Origin: Cordia subcordata
Lineage: Eukaryota > Streptophyta > Magnoliopsida > Boraginales > Cordiaceae
NCBI GenBank assembly: GCA_028554755.1
Contig: JAPTOF010000002.1
Coordinates: forward strand, 29,581,001 to 29,645,000
Direction of reading: 5' to 3'
Length of the DNA stretch: 64,000 bases
A program made the position numbers and the translations under genes. Below, in pieces: positions 22,589 through 35,446 of the stretch. Each line of letters starts with the position of its first letter. The first letter of the stretch is position 1. The notes under the pieces are model-generated. The model ran no database searches. It was not told the DNA's origin and saw only the letters and a program-made list of their open reading frames with translations.

Positions 22589-23900
22589 TTTTTATTTTTC
22601 TCACTCTTTTCTTTTTTGCATTGCTATTCTGCTGTACTGGGGCCAAGCTCTTTTTCTGCATTACTATTTTGCTACTCACACTGGGCAAACTCGCAACTTG
22701 CATATCCACTGTTCTCGTGTATTAAATTATTCTGAAAAGAGAAACAAATTTGTTAATACGAAGAGCAGTTGATTTGTCGAAATAATTAATCAATGCAATA
22801 AAGTTATATATCTGGACAGTAATTAGAGAAGATGAAAGAAAATTTTAGAGACTGCGAAGTTTGCGCGTTCTCATGTCGTGTAAAGTTTCACCTCCTATAG
22901 TCGTATCAGGATTTTTTTTTTTTTTTTGCCTTTTACAATTTGCATGATCCAAAAAGTTTTGCCCAAATCTTGTGACATGATCTGAATTAGAAATGAACAT
23001 TCTAGAGCCAGCCATGATAGTCTAATCGATTGAGCTACCTCACTGTCATTAATGGTAACAATACCATCTTTTACACATTAATGACATCTTAATAGCATGC
23101 AGCTGCAATTAGACCATGCACGTTTTCCATTAACACAAATAAACCCTTTCCACATGTGGATCAGGATTATGGTAGGAAAGCTCCCCATTTTTCGCTTTTC
23201 AAACGAGAAATTCATTTTAGATAAAATATGTATCATATATATGCACTGGTTCATTTAAGAGGTTCGAACGAATTACACTTTTACTTGATAAGCTTAAACT
23301 ATTATTAATTTTTTCTTTTTCCAATTTTCACACTTGGCGGCAAGCAATTAAGAAGAGAAGTTATCTTTAGGATAAGCTTATTACAACATAGCAAATGAAT
23401 GTGGCAAGCATAGTTGCTCTAGCTAGCTAGACAGTGAAACGTGCATGACATATAAATATATTAATATAACTTTGTAAAGTTGACTGACCATGCAAAGAAA
23501 AAAAGAAAAAGAAAAGCAGCAAAACACGAAGAGCAACTTGTCGCAAGACACTGGAAGGGTGACGTGAAAGGGAGGAGTGCATAACACACAAGTGCTGCTT
23601 GCTTAAGTGAAAAGTAGGGCATGCCCACGTAATCCGTACGACTGATACATGTGCTTATAAGCTTCGCTGCTGCGAAATTCTTTCAGACAGATCATTCGAA
23701 CGACTTGTGTCTAATAATTGTCTTAACGGGGGAGTTGATCAAATATCAACGTCAAATGATGACTTCGATTCAATTCCTTATTAGATATACTAAGATCGCA
23801 CCATGATTTTGTGGGTCATGCCCCCTTATCTCCTGCCCTAACTAGGTTGTCTGATTCTTAAGGACTAAAAACTACGTACATTGATTGATTCAGATATAAC
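22589..23900. other. intergenic DNA, no gene recognised
   Basis: AT-rich DNA after the tRNA gene. A short tRNA-like phrase near 23003-23045 (minus strand) lacks a B box. Nothing else recognisable. Confidence 0.5.
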
Positions 23901-23912
23901 CAATTCTACTTA

Positions 23913-24142
23913 GGGCTTGTTTGAATTGACTTTTTTTAAAAGCGTTTTTTTTAATAAATTTTGAAAAATAATTTTCTTTTGAGAAGCTGAAAATTTTGGC
24001 TTCTAAAAAAAGTTGTATTTGAGCTTTTTTCAGAGTTTCAGTTTTTTTGGAAGCCAAATCTAATAGTTATTGCAAATTTAATGTAACTTTTTCAGGAAAA
24101 AAAGTGCTTTTTCCTGAAAAAAAGACCAATCCAAACAAGCCC
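23913..24142. mobile_element. Tourist-like (PIF/Harbinger) MITE, copy 2, 230 bp
   Basis: The left end GGGCTTGTTTGAATTGAC and reverse-read right end GGGCTTGTTTGGATTGGTC are near-perfect inverted repeats. TTA flanks both sides (23910-23912 and 24143-24145), the exact PIF/Harbinger target duplication. Non-coding interior shared with copies at 8507 and 35248. Confidence 0.85.
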
Positions 24143-24224
24143 TTAGTAAGGTAAATTTTAATTTGATTCATAGATTAGATGTAGACATAATACAAATTGC
24201 TCACTTATTCGTAAGTTTTAGAAT

Positions 24225-24698
24225 TACCATTTCATTTAAAAGTTTAAACGCTTAGAGAGGATATTGATTTATTAATTTATTGTATTAACATGTCCCCAAT
24301 CGTGTAGTGTGATTTGTTTAAAGTTTGCATGTGGACAATTTAATTAAATGGGTGGCGGTAAAGATCGAATTTGTGCTATTTCAATTTAATTAAATGGGTG
24401 GCGGTGAGGACTGAATCTGTGTTGTTAGGCTTCCAGGCTCGGATACCATCTTACCACTTCATGTAAAAGCTTAAGTTTGTAAAGTGGATATTGGTTTATT
24501 AATTTATTGTATTAACACGTCCCCTCACGTACAGTGTAATTTGTTTAGAGCTTGCACGTGGACAATTTAATTAAATGGGTGGTGGTAAAGATCAAACCTG
24601 TGCCGTTTGACTTCCAGGCTCTGATAGCATCTTACCACATTATCTAAAAGTTTAAATTTGTAGAGAGAATATTAATTTATTAATTTATTGTATTAACA
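24225..24698 (-). mobile_element. TRIM/SMART-like miniature LTR element: three short LTRs in chain
   Basis: On the minus strand each LTR-like segment starts TGTTAATACAATAAATTAAT and is about 66-70 bp (24698-24630, 24517-24449, 24290-24225). After the first and second lies a sequence like the initiator-Met tRNA primer site TGGTATCAGAGCC (24629-24617 with one change; 24448-24436 with one change). Just before the second and third is a purine tract (GTGAGGGGACG at 24528-24518; GGGGACA at about 24296-24290). The order LTR-PBS-internal-PPT-LTR-PBS-internal-PPT-LTR gives two short internal regions. No coding capacity. Confidence 0.7.
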
Positions 24699-27600
24699 GT
24701 AAGTTTAGTTGGTGGCCTGGATTGGTTCTTGAATTTTTCATACAACGTCCTCCTATCCAAGATCAACATTGCTTGCTTTCTTCTTTATTTTTCTATTAAT
24801 AGAGGCAACGGCGAGATTTAAGAAGTAATTACTCTATAAGATACAAGTCCTTGCATGTCACTTTCTAAAATTCGTTTGAGACGGTTTACGGGTTCTTCAA
24901 CATCTCTTGCTCTTTCTAGCGGTAGTTATGAATTCAATTGCAAGAACCAGCAGGAACGTGGAGTTACATGTTCTCTGTCGTGTAAAGACTAAAGAGAGAT
25001 AGTCTTGTGGATAATTTGTATACCTTTTCTGTATTGATACTTTTTTCGATTCATTATCCTTTGGCTTACCTTTACACAAAAGATCACAGTCACCATAACG
25101 AAAAAGTTGTGATTGAATTCAAAAACCTTTCAAAGGAAGAGGATTTGCCCTTTACTTTCTCTTCGCTCGCAATCTATTTCGTCACCTATTTACTTTATTG
25201 TCCAATCACTAAAGATGATAACCATCAACAAATACGTACGTATAAGAGAGGAAGATAAGTGATGGATACTAAAATAGTAGGCGGCATCAACCATAAAAAA
25301 GTATGGAAAAAAGCCAAAAAAAAACAAAGATTAAACTTAATTGAGAGCAATGAGGGGTCATATTTTTGGATGGTGATTGCAAATATACGTAAAAGAAGTT
25401 GAAAAAAAGACAACAAAAAGGGCTCTTGATGAGTTTTAAAATCTAAAGAAGCTTCGTTGCAATATGCACGCGCCTATAAGAATGAATTGAAAAAAGAGAG
25501 TCAATAAAAGAAAGATCTTGAGGTGAAATTGTGAAAGAATGTCGGAGGAGATATTATTATTTTTGCATTATCTGTATAGCAATATGCATGCATTGCCACC
25601 ATTTCATGAACGTACCTTTTTGAGCCCATGAAATGGTTTTTTTTTTTTTCTTTTTTTTTTATGTGACTATCTTCTTAGCTAAGTTTTCTTGTCTTGTTAT
25701 TGTTTTTTTAAAGAGAAAAAAAGTCAATTGTGGTGTGAATATTGTTGGGTGCAACTTCTTTTCTGGTTAAAGCGCTTAATCTTTGCTAATATTGGAAATG
25801 TTTGACGCCATTTGATTAGCTTATGAGAAAAGTTTTACGTCGGAAAGGCTTTTGAAAGGGATTAGAGAGAAGCTTTAATTTATTAATGGTAAACTAGACT
25901 TGTAATATAAAAATCTGGTCATCATCTGGTTGGCTAATACAAATCATATCTGAATCAGAGGGCATTACTACTGTGCTCTCTGCAAAAGAAGATGGTCGAC
26001 AATATAATGGCTTTTTTTGACAAATTGATTAAAAGCTAAGAACAAAATAATTACTTTTCTTTTACACTTAAAAACAAAGTCAATTTCTAGGTCTTGTTCC
26101 AATCTTCCATGGATGTTTGGGATGAACATGTAAATGCTAATCCACATTAGTATGATTATCCCTGGGAATGTGCCTAATGAGGGTGCACAATGTAAATGCT
26201 AATCCACATTAGTATTATGAAATTGGAAAAATGATGTAATTAAAAAGTCTTTATTTTCTTTTTTCTTTTTCTTGAAGTTGACCCCTTTTGAAACCGAAAG
26301 GTCCAAATTAGTCTGGTCCTCCAATATTCATTTAAAAAGTTTATAAGCAAATAGGAAGACATAAATTTTTCATATTGAGAATTTAAAAAAGAGATAAAAA
26401 AAAGGCAGTCCATTTTACAAAATTCACGTTAGATGCGAGATTAGAAAAAAAAAGTTAGATTCACTTTAAAAGTATACTTTTCCTCTCATCCTCTCTCTCA
26501 ACGTTGAACAGTATATATCTTTGTGCAACAAGTTATCCTTTAAAAAAAAAATAAACCAATCGACAAAAAGAAACAAAAAAGAGAAAAGTATAAAGGCAAT
26601 AAAATAGAATCAAATAAATTTAATAAAAATAAAAATACGAAAAATTCCCTTTAGTCTAAAGCCTTTTTTTGGCAAAATCTGGTGTCTGTGGGAGAATATA
26701 GGTAAATTAACAGTTAATGATAGAGTTTGAGATTTAGGATACAACTCATGGAGGAAAATAGTGCATCTTCGAAGTGGTACATGTTTCCATTTCTTGCTTA
26801 GCCAAAAAAGAAAAGGAGATTGATTTTTTTTTTTCTGAAAAAAATAGATGTGTAATATTTCTTGAAAATGTAAGTGAAACGATGTAAGTGATAATAGAAT
26901 ATTAAGGCCTTGTTTGACAACATCTTTTTAAACAACTTGAGTTATTATTTATTGAAGAATAATTTTAATCACTTTAACTACACTCTAGTCTCCTTTTCCT
27001 ATTTTCAGGTTGAAAATTAACTGAACAATCGATGTTTACAAATAGCCGTACTAGTTTCTAGAATGTCTAAATTTGCATAAAAATAATGTATGTTGGAGGA
27101 AAACTGACAAGTTATTGACTTACTACTTGCATCAATATATGTATCCAAATTTTATCACTGATCCAAGAAACTTGTTTTTTCTTTTTTTTTTTTTCCCATA
27201 TTTTTGGTCAAACAAGAAACTGGGTTTATTAGCAGGCTAGCAGTCTTTGCCGAGAAGCTAGGGGAGTGTGACATTCAAGTTATAATTTGGGCCCTGAGCT
27301 TATCAAGTTGGACCAAGTCTGAGTATTCCCATATTTTCTTAAAACAGCCCACCATCTCTGATTATTCTTATGCAAGAAATTTGGACAAATCCAACTTGTA
27401 AAATGAGAATCCAATTAAAATTAAGAACTGTTAATTAGACTTGGTCTAGCTGTAATTAATTAAGTTGGTCGCTCTAATCACACTACAGTATTATAAAAAC
27501 TTAAGAAGAAAAATTTTGTGAATGCAATTTATCTATCGTTTTCTTGCTTTCCCACTTTATTCAGTGAAATGCTTTCAAGCAATTAAAAATCACAGCATAC

Positions 27601-27922
27601 TCTACTTAAATAGTGTTTTCTTTTTTTCTTTTCTTTCTTTAATACTACGTTTTTGAAAGAATGCTGCCCTTTTCTGACCCAATTTTTTTTTTTAAAAGAA
27701 GAAAAAGTCACGACAATTCACGTGGTTATATTATTCTTTAACAATGAATAGATAAGCCTTTTCTTACTAGCCATTGAAATTGACCCATTTTCTTAGTCTT
27801 TGTATTCCCTTTTTCTATCAACTTCATTTTGTCTCTTTGGGCCCGGGAAATACATTTTTCGAAGATAAGGTCAATGGTTTGTCGTTGGAAGGTACAGGGA
27901 CGTGAGGTAGCCCAATTGAATG

Positions 27923-27929
27923 CTGTGTG

Positions 27930-27966
<37 letters not shown>
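27923..27966. repeat. (GT)n-(TA)n compound microsatellite
   Basis: GT repeats pass into TA repeats. Confidence 0.85.
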
Positions 27967-28407
27967 TGTAAAAAGGAGGATCACGCAGCTTTGCTTCGCC
28001 AAATTTCGAGCATAGGGATACTTTAATGCATGCATTAGATCAATTAAGATTTTGATCTCAAGTAGTGTTAAAAACAGTCATATATTTTGTGTTGGTATAA
28101 ACTTATTATAAGATGTGTTTATCCTAATTGATGTTTTATATAAAATAATATGATTTGTTTTGAGTTTTTTTGTGATAAGATGTCTTATTTATAGTTATAA
28201 AAAATAAGTTAAGAATGGATTACTTATATTTTATACGATAAAAGGTATAATATTTTTGGAGTTTTCATTAAATACTTGTGATAAGTTTCTTATATTTTAT
28301 TAGATGGAAAGAGACGATAAACATTACTTCCTTCATGTCCATTAGATAAGTCTCTTATAATAAGCTTATTCCAAACACAACATTAATATTATAATTCAAC
28401 TTCTCAA

Positions 28408-28468
<61 letters not shown>

Positions 28469-28470
28469 GC
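28408..28470. repeat. (TA)n-(GA)n compound microsatellite
   Basis: TA repeats pass into GA repeats. Confidence 0.85.
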
Positions 28471-30605
28471 CAGATACAAGATAAGTGATGTTTATTGCAA
28501 TTTTCTTAATTAGATTAAAGAGAGGCACCTTGAGTTGCACTTTGGAAAATGTAAACACAACACCAGGGGAAAAAAAAAAAAAAAAGAAAGCAATACTCTT
28601 AGGCTGCCAATGGAAAGGAATTAGAAAAAGAAATAAAGATTCCAGCTTTATAATGCTGCAGCCTGCAGATAAGCAATCAATTTTTTTTTCCTTTATCTAT
28701 TTTTTAAGTCAAACCATGTCCGTTACACGTAATTTATGAAAGTTGTCTCCAGTTCTGCGGCTCTGTGTGTCAAATTTCTCATATTTATATAATCCTGGAA
28801 GCGTAACTAAGAAAACAATTGGATAATATGGTGAAAATTAAATTCTTTTTTTTTTAAATTAAGAAAGTTGATAACTATTTAAGTCCATCCTGGCGTTCTG
28901 AAACTGTAAAATCATAGTAAAAGGGTGACATGGCGCCACATAATATGAAACCAAAAGTCAAACTTTTCTTAACTTCATCTCATTCAAGAAATCTAGTCAG
29001 CAATTTCTTTACAAAACCAACTTATATCTATGCTTTCTAGATTTCACCATTGCAATTTACCATTTCTTTTTCTTCTCAGTTGATTTGGATATTCTCATAA
29101 CATTTATATTGTTACATCCATAAAAGATATCTAATAAGTATAATTGATATGTTAGTCATTTCATCAAATAGTATCAAAAGTTAATCACCATACAATAGTA
29201 TGAGGAAAATCTAAATCAGGCCAAACAATAAAAACAATTGTGTTCTTGTCAATGATCATTGTATATTCAATTAATCTCAATTTAAAAACAATGTGCAACA
29301 TCATTAATTCATTTCTACTTTCCCCCCAAACTATATTCGATCTGGTTAACACCTTTGCCATGATTAGGCAATAATGCAAGTGGATTATTACATAGTCTTT
29401 TCTTAATACTTTATAATTGTAAAGGACACAAGTAATGTAAAGCCAGCTGGTAAGATAAGAGATAGCACAATAATGGTTTGATTTAATTGCTAGCCACAAA
29501 CTCTTACAGATTACAACGTGCGAAGCTAATGAAAAGGTGGCGAAAATTTGTGATCAATGACGATTGTATCTTTCGTAATACGCGAATTATATATTCTTAT
29601 ATGCAATTTATTATGGTTTCTTTTTCAAGCTACCACCCATATAATGTTTGAAGGTTATAGCTATAAAAGACACGCTATTAGATTATCTTTCTTATGTTAA
29701 TCTTTTTTTGGTCATTCTTACATCAGTATTGACACTCACGCAAGTACGAGGTGTTATTATGTTGTTTCAAAATCATTAAAAGAATTTTAATGTTATCGGT
29801 CAGTTACCTTGCGCATAAAAAAATAATGAAAAAAATAAATAAATTACGTCTTAATTTATTATTATTACCATTATTTTATTTTTTAGTTGTTGCTAGTCGG
29901 TAAAGTGCAATCAATCACTATCACTAGCTATGTACTATTCCTTAGTTTACATTATCCAATAATTAGTAGACCATAATTTAATTTTATTATTCGATGAATT
30001 TGCGCTGTTCCCCTATAAGAAACGTATAGCATGGGGTCAAATATAAGATGTGATTAAGTCAAATATAAGACATAAAACGATAAGGACAAAAGATGAAAAA
30101 TAAAAATTGGATTTCTATATATTATTTCTTCCAACTATAACAATAAAATATAAATAGTGGTACAATAATTCTCTAACCTGACAGATGAACTCCCACCCCC
30201 AATGATAATATAATAAGAATGGAAATAAAACTAATGGGCTTAGGACAAAAAATAATTGCATGATAGCTCTACTATATATGCCTATATATCTTCTTCTGCT
30301 GTGTGTATTACTGATCATACGTCAAGATGATACGTAAATAGAGAATGATTTTAGTTAATAGGTTAGCTTTCCATATGATGACGGGTAGCCCTAATCACGT
30401 GGCCCACGTAAATGGACAAGATCAGCAAAGCTGATGTGGTCCGATCCACATGTGATATAACACCCAATTTCCGACAAATTTTTGATGGACCTGCCGCTTG
30501 GAAGGTAATGAGTCACCCCCATAGTTAGTATGACGTGGATGGAAATGGTCGAGACTAATGATGTGGCGTGGTTACGAGAGAATCTAAATCCGTGTATAAA
30601 AACAA

Positions 30606-32635
30606 TTAGAAAAGAGGAGACAACTGCCACATAGCTGCGACGATGGCGACGGCACCGGCCATGGCTTGCGAAGTGAACATGTACATGCATGTGGATGCTG
30701 CACTGCTCAAATCCGATGCGCCCTCGTACACCATTGATCCGTTAATCATCGATGGTGTGTTGTTGTTGTTGTCTGCCGAATTTTGTCCCCCCGATGATGA
30801 TTTTTGACTGTACCAGAGAAACATATGTATTACTACCATGAAAAAGCTCAGATCCAATCAAAAATATAAATAAAAATCAATCTATAGAATTTAAAAAGAA
30901 AAAGAAAAAGTGGGTGTAACGTGCAACATTAAAATGCATGATTGAGATGTCCCAGTTGAGCATCTTCTGTCAATTGTTTCAAGATTTTGACGCACCAACA
31001 ACGTCCACTAGTTTGGACAGGAGCAACAAATAAAACAATATGGATTTTACTAATGTTAGTCTTTCATAGGCAAGCGTGAACAAAAGCCACAGGCTTAGAG
31101 GGTGGTGTTGTCAGTTGTGTTATAGGTGTTGTCACGCTTTGAGGACTTGGAGGTTATCCTCGACCGTTGCTTCAAACGGCAGGGAACAGAGGCCATTGGA
31201 TTAGTGCCAACCTCGTTTTTACTCGAGTTGCAGAAAAAAGTAACTCGTTCTTCGATGCGGCCAGGTGAAATATAACGGCTGTCATGTGTCTCAATGATGG
31301 TTGGTAACTAGAGACGGTTTTGGAGTTTTGCCAATAAATTAGAAAGATTAAACAAACTATTTTATGTCATTTTATAAATTTAACGAAAACTATGACCCTT
31401 GTAAATTAATTATCTTTTAAAAGGAAAAGAAAAAGGAAGTTCACTTTTTTATTAAATTCTTGATTCGACCATAAATAAATTATTAATTAATTACATTTAC
31501 ACCATTTATTTATAAATAACTAATACAAAAGTAGTTATAATAACACTACAAAACTTTAGACCAATAGCTACAATTTTTTTCTCTTTGCGCTTGGAAAAGG
31601 GAGTAAAATAATAACTTTTATTCTAGTTATGATTTCAAATTTAATAAAATGTTTTTTAATCGTAGAATGATGCTGAAATTTTTATATTGAAAATGCACTT
31701 GTTACGTACATCTTAAACTATAATAAAATTTGAATTAAATTTATTAAGTAAGTTTTTTAATTAGATCGAAAGTTATTAAGTTTGGATTATACTTATAACT
31801 ATTTAACTTGATGTTTTTGTAGGACATATGTGTGAAAAAAATTAAGAAAATCGTAGGGATGGTGAATTAAGGAAAATTACCTGGTGTTGGGGCCTGGACA
31901 GAAGGTGATGAGATAGTTAGCTCCGGAGGTACAAGTAAAGGTGCTAGTGCCGTCATCATAAGCATAGCTGTATGCGTGTGGGCAAACGTTCTTGAACAGC
32001 ATCGAGTACGACGACGGCTTACAAGTGTCGGGTGTATTATGCGCGCCGCTGCAACAGTACTGCTCTTGTCCGAACGCCTCACAAGCACTCTTGCAAGCAA
32101 CGCCACCACCACCACCACCACTCGTCACCTTCAGCTCCGAAGGACACGCTCCGTTCAGATCCCCCACGCACCCAGTGGTTGTACAGTTGGCTCCTGACCC
32201 ACCCTGTGGCACCACCAGCATTGGCAAGTTATATCCATCGACCAAACTCACATCGTAAAAGTCCATGTCTCCGTGGCCATTGAGTGTGAACTCGGCCAAG
32301 GTCGCCGGCGGTGCAGCTCCGCCGCCGGAGCATTCCACTTTCCCGGATCCACAATCGCCGGTGAGGCACGAGAATTTCCCGGTGGAGTCCTGGCTGCAGT
32401 GGGTCCTACCCCAGAAGCGACCGCCCCATGAAGATGGTGCTGTTATGGTCTGCGACTCGCCCTTCTGGAGAGCAAAGCCTGTGGTGGAGAGTGGTGCGAT
32501 CCCCGCGTTTGATAAAATGCCTGGCCATACTGTGTACTCACACTTGTTTACTAATGTAAATGTTGCTGCTGAAAATACACCTGTAAAGAGTGTTGTGATG
32601 GTCAACAGCAGAAGCAATGGAGAGACTTGAGCCAT
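30606..32635 (-). CDS. thaumatin-like protein, putatively GPI-anchored (TLP-2)
   Basis: Two exons: 32635-31881 and 30807-30606, separated by a 1073-base intron; 318 aa. A signal peptide (residues 1-23, Leu-rich) precedes the thaumatin domain starting ATFTLVNKC. All 16 cysteines, CLTGDCGSGKVEC and the REDDD residues (GRFWGR, LAEF, DFYDVSLVDGYNLP) are present. As in TLP-1, the exon ends AG|GTAA, so a read-through would stop at once. The second exon adds a Gln/Ser/Asn-rich linker, a likely omega-site region (SSAAS) and a hydrophobic tail (AMAGAVAIVAAMW). The domain-coding exons of both TLPs total 755 nt, with the phase-2 intron at the same position, so they are paralogues about 12 kb apart. Probable cell-surface, defence-type protein. 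Confidence 0.93.
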
Positions 32636-32674
32636 ATTGTTAGTGCTTATACGTTAGTTAGTATATGTGATTGG

Positions 32675-32703
32675 TGAAGAAGAAGAAGAAGAAGAAGAAG
32701 AAG
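32675..32703. repeat. (GAA)n in the TLP-2 5' UTR region
   Basis: Nine or so GAA units, about 40-70 bases upstream of the TLP-2 start codon. On the transcribed minus strand they read as TTC, a pyrimidine-rich leader. Confidence 0.8.
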
Positions 32704-32835
32704 GTAGGAGTAGGAGCTTATAAGTTAATTAGTATCCTGCCTTCTTCTTCTTGAAAGGAATCGGAGAGGGGGAAAGAATGAATGTAAAATGAGAAAATGG
32801 TGTTTTTTTTCTTGAAGAAAGGTTCGAGCAGGTGT

Positions 32836-32843
32836 ATTTATCG
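32836..32843 (-). promoter_or_regulatory. TATA-like box of TLP-2
   Basis: GATAAATA on the minus strand about 205 bases upstream of the ATG. Confidence 0.35.
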
Positions 32844-34817
32844 ACAAAAGCTGGGGGATGTCAAACGTGACGTTTAAGTGCTGGGCGGAGAAAAGTAAAA
32901 GACGGCTTTTTTTTTTTTTTTTTTGTATGCGGCCCGTAGATGATGTTTAACCAACGTCAGCTTCTCTTCGTACTTTCATGTTAGTGAATAAATAACTAAA
33001 AATATTGCCGGTGGCCGTGGTCGTGGACGTCGTGGTGGTGGTGGGGTGAGGTTATAAATTGACGTTGGGTGTTTCTTGCTGGCTTCTTGTTCGAATTTTT
33101 GGCTGCTAATTCTTTCTCAAATGGATTTAATACGATTTTGTGGTTGAGTATTGACTAGTCCCTGGAGTGAATTGCTGCAATTGCAATAGTCAAAAGGCAC
33201 ATGTTCGAAATGTTAGTTTTTCTTATGTGATATTGCGAGGGCCCGTGTTTTACTAATTTTTGCTTGCACGCTTGAGGCCTTCAAGTGCTCCGAGCTCTCG
33301 TTATATTATTAGACTTTGTATATTTGAATGTCAGATATTTTATGTATAAGATAAAAATTTTGTGATATAAGGAAGGGTGATAGGTTAAAGGTTACTAATC
33401 CCGGCATGGACTAGTTTAGTATGTGTTTTGAGGTGGGATCACACATATGACATAATAATTTGATAATAAAATACAGATTACATGGAAATGTATTGTCTCG
33501 GTATTGGGATAGAGATGATAAAAAGAAGAATTATCCCAAGGAAGTAAGGATGAGATGTCAAGTTTTTGTCTTATGATGGAGCATTGATTCCGTCATAAAG
33601 AAAGAAAGAAAGTGACGGGCTACTTCGATCATATTTTTCCCAGTGTACATACATCTTTTGGGAAAAGAATTTTGCTTGGCTCGCTAGACTCCAGCTCTTG
33701 GTCTTGGACGATTAGAAAAAATTAAAAATATACAAAAAATTTAAGAAATTAAAAAAGTGAAAAAATTTAGAACATTGAAACCAAATAAATAAATCACTAA
33801 TAGCACTTTAAACATCAATTTTAACCAAATAAATCACAAATTATTTTTTATTGAATAACAGTCTTGCCAAAAAGTAAAACAAATTTTCTCAAATCTCAAC
33901 AACATTTTTCAATTTAGCACTTTTTAAAATATCACAGCTGTCACACTTTTTTGCCTAGGCCCCAACCTGTGAATAAAATTAGTGTTGCAAGCATAACTAA
34001 CAACTGGGCCTTGAAATTAAGTAGTGCAAAATAGTTAATTTAAGTTATTAGTTATACATATACTATCCACTTAAAAATAAGTCACAAATCATCTGACGTA
34101 CCAATGCAGGACAATACAATTACCAATTACTCCTGTTGAGGACCTGACATCCTCATCAAGGACACATGATCACGCAAAGCCAAATGGTGCATGACTCTAG
34201 AGGTGACTTCTACGAGTTCAAGAGATAGTAATGCCAAAAACTTTTCTCAACAAAATTTTCATATTTAGCACTTTTTAAAACAGTAATACAGGGAAAAAAA
34301 AAATAACAACATATTGTAATAGCAATGCCAAACTAGCCTATAAAATGCAGGGAAGATAAAAAGAGAATAAACAGCGAAGGTCTAGGTAAAACACAAAAAA
34401 GTTATTGTTAAAGGTATAAGTCGCGTATGTTAATTAGGATCTCTTAACAATAGCAATAAAAGACTATTTATATAGATCCCTAATACATAGGCTCGAGTAA
34501 ATTCAAACTCAACCCACTACCTAAAGAACTAGGTTTTGACAGTCGAAAACATTATAGGTGGTTGTTATGATAGTAGGAATAGAATAATATATTAGGATCT
34601 TCTTATAGTAACTCGTTTTTTATATTAATAGTTGAGATAAAAGTTAAAATGATATAATTTATACATAAATAATTTAAAGAGTTTTAATAGCAGTATAAGA
34701 GAGTACTTGATGTAAGAAAAATCTTAATTCAAGATTGATTGCATTCTCCGAGTTTGGTTCTGAGGGATTAGTGACCGATAGCAACCATAGGCTGGACGGT
34801 CTAAATGGAATAGCAAA

Positions 34818-34850
34818 AAGAGGGGGAGGGGGGGGGGAGGGGGGAGGAAA
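34818..34850 (+). repeat. G-rich tract, possible G-quadruplex
   Basis: Several runs of four or more G separated by single A bases on the plus strand, within intergenic DNA. Confidence 0.6.
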
Positions 34851-35247
34851 GCACAGAACATCCAGAACAGAAACCAGTATATTCACAAAGAAAATACAAA
34901 TGAGAAAATATCAAGAGAAATGAAGAAAATGAATCGTGGAGAATTATACGCTACGTTCACTTCTTACCACCCGACACCTTTGCGTGCACGGGTTGGGCTT
35001 TCCTTGTTCAACAGTTTCGTTGAATTGATGAATCTCTCATTTCACATATCAATTCTCTGAGCGGTACTAGTATTGTGCATTTAAGAAATAATTATTTAAA
35101 TATTAAATTAATTAATTTAAAATAATCAAATCAAATTACTATTTTAAACATACAACGCTCACTTATAAGTTACATATTAACCTTTTTCTACTTTTATGAG
35201 ACCATACAAACAGAGTATAGGATGTGAAAGAAAAGGAAATGAGATAA

Positions 35248-35446
35248 GGGCCTGTTTGGATTAGTTTTTTTTTTAATTTTTTTTAAAAAAAATTATATTA
35301 ATTTTGTAATAACTATTTTATTTGACTTTCAAAAAATTGAAACTCTGAAAAAAATTTAAATATAACTTTTTTTAAAAGTCATAATTTTTAGCTTCTAAAA
35401 AATTATTTTTCAAAAATTATTAAAAAAAGCCAATCCAAAGAGGCCC
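35248..35446. mobile_element. Tourist-like (PIF/Harbinger) MITE, copy 3, 199 bp
   Basis: The left end GGGCCTGTTTGGATTAG and reverse-read right end GGGCCTCTTTGGATTGG form inverted repeats. TAA flanks both sides (35245-35247 and 35447-35449). Interior phrases match the copies at 8507 and 23913. Confidence 0.85.

Larger units (their letters stand above)
24700..30605. other. long AT-rich intergenic region, no gene recognised
   Basis: No open reading frame here resembles a known protein. It holds (GT)n-(TA)n at 27923-27966, (TA)n-(GA)n at 28408-28470 and many A/T runs. A near-duplicate phrase TGTAAATGCTAATCCACATTAGTA occurs twice near 26130 and 26190. Confidence 0.5.

Noticed and set aside
23003..23045. 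tRNA- or SINE-like phrase on the minus strand (GGTAGCTCAATCGATTAGAC)
   Set aside because: It resembles an A box, but no B box, cloverleaf, tail or target duplication follows.
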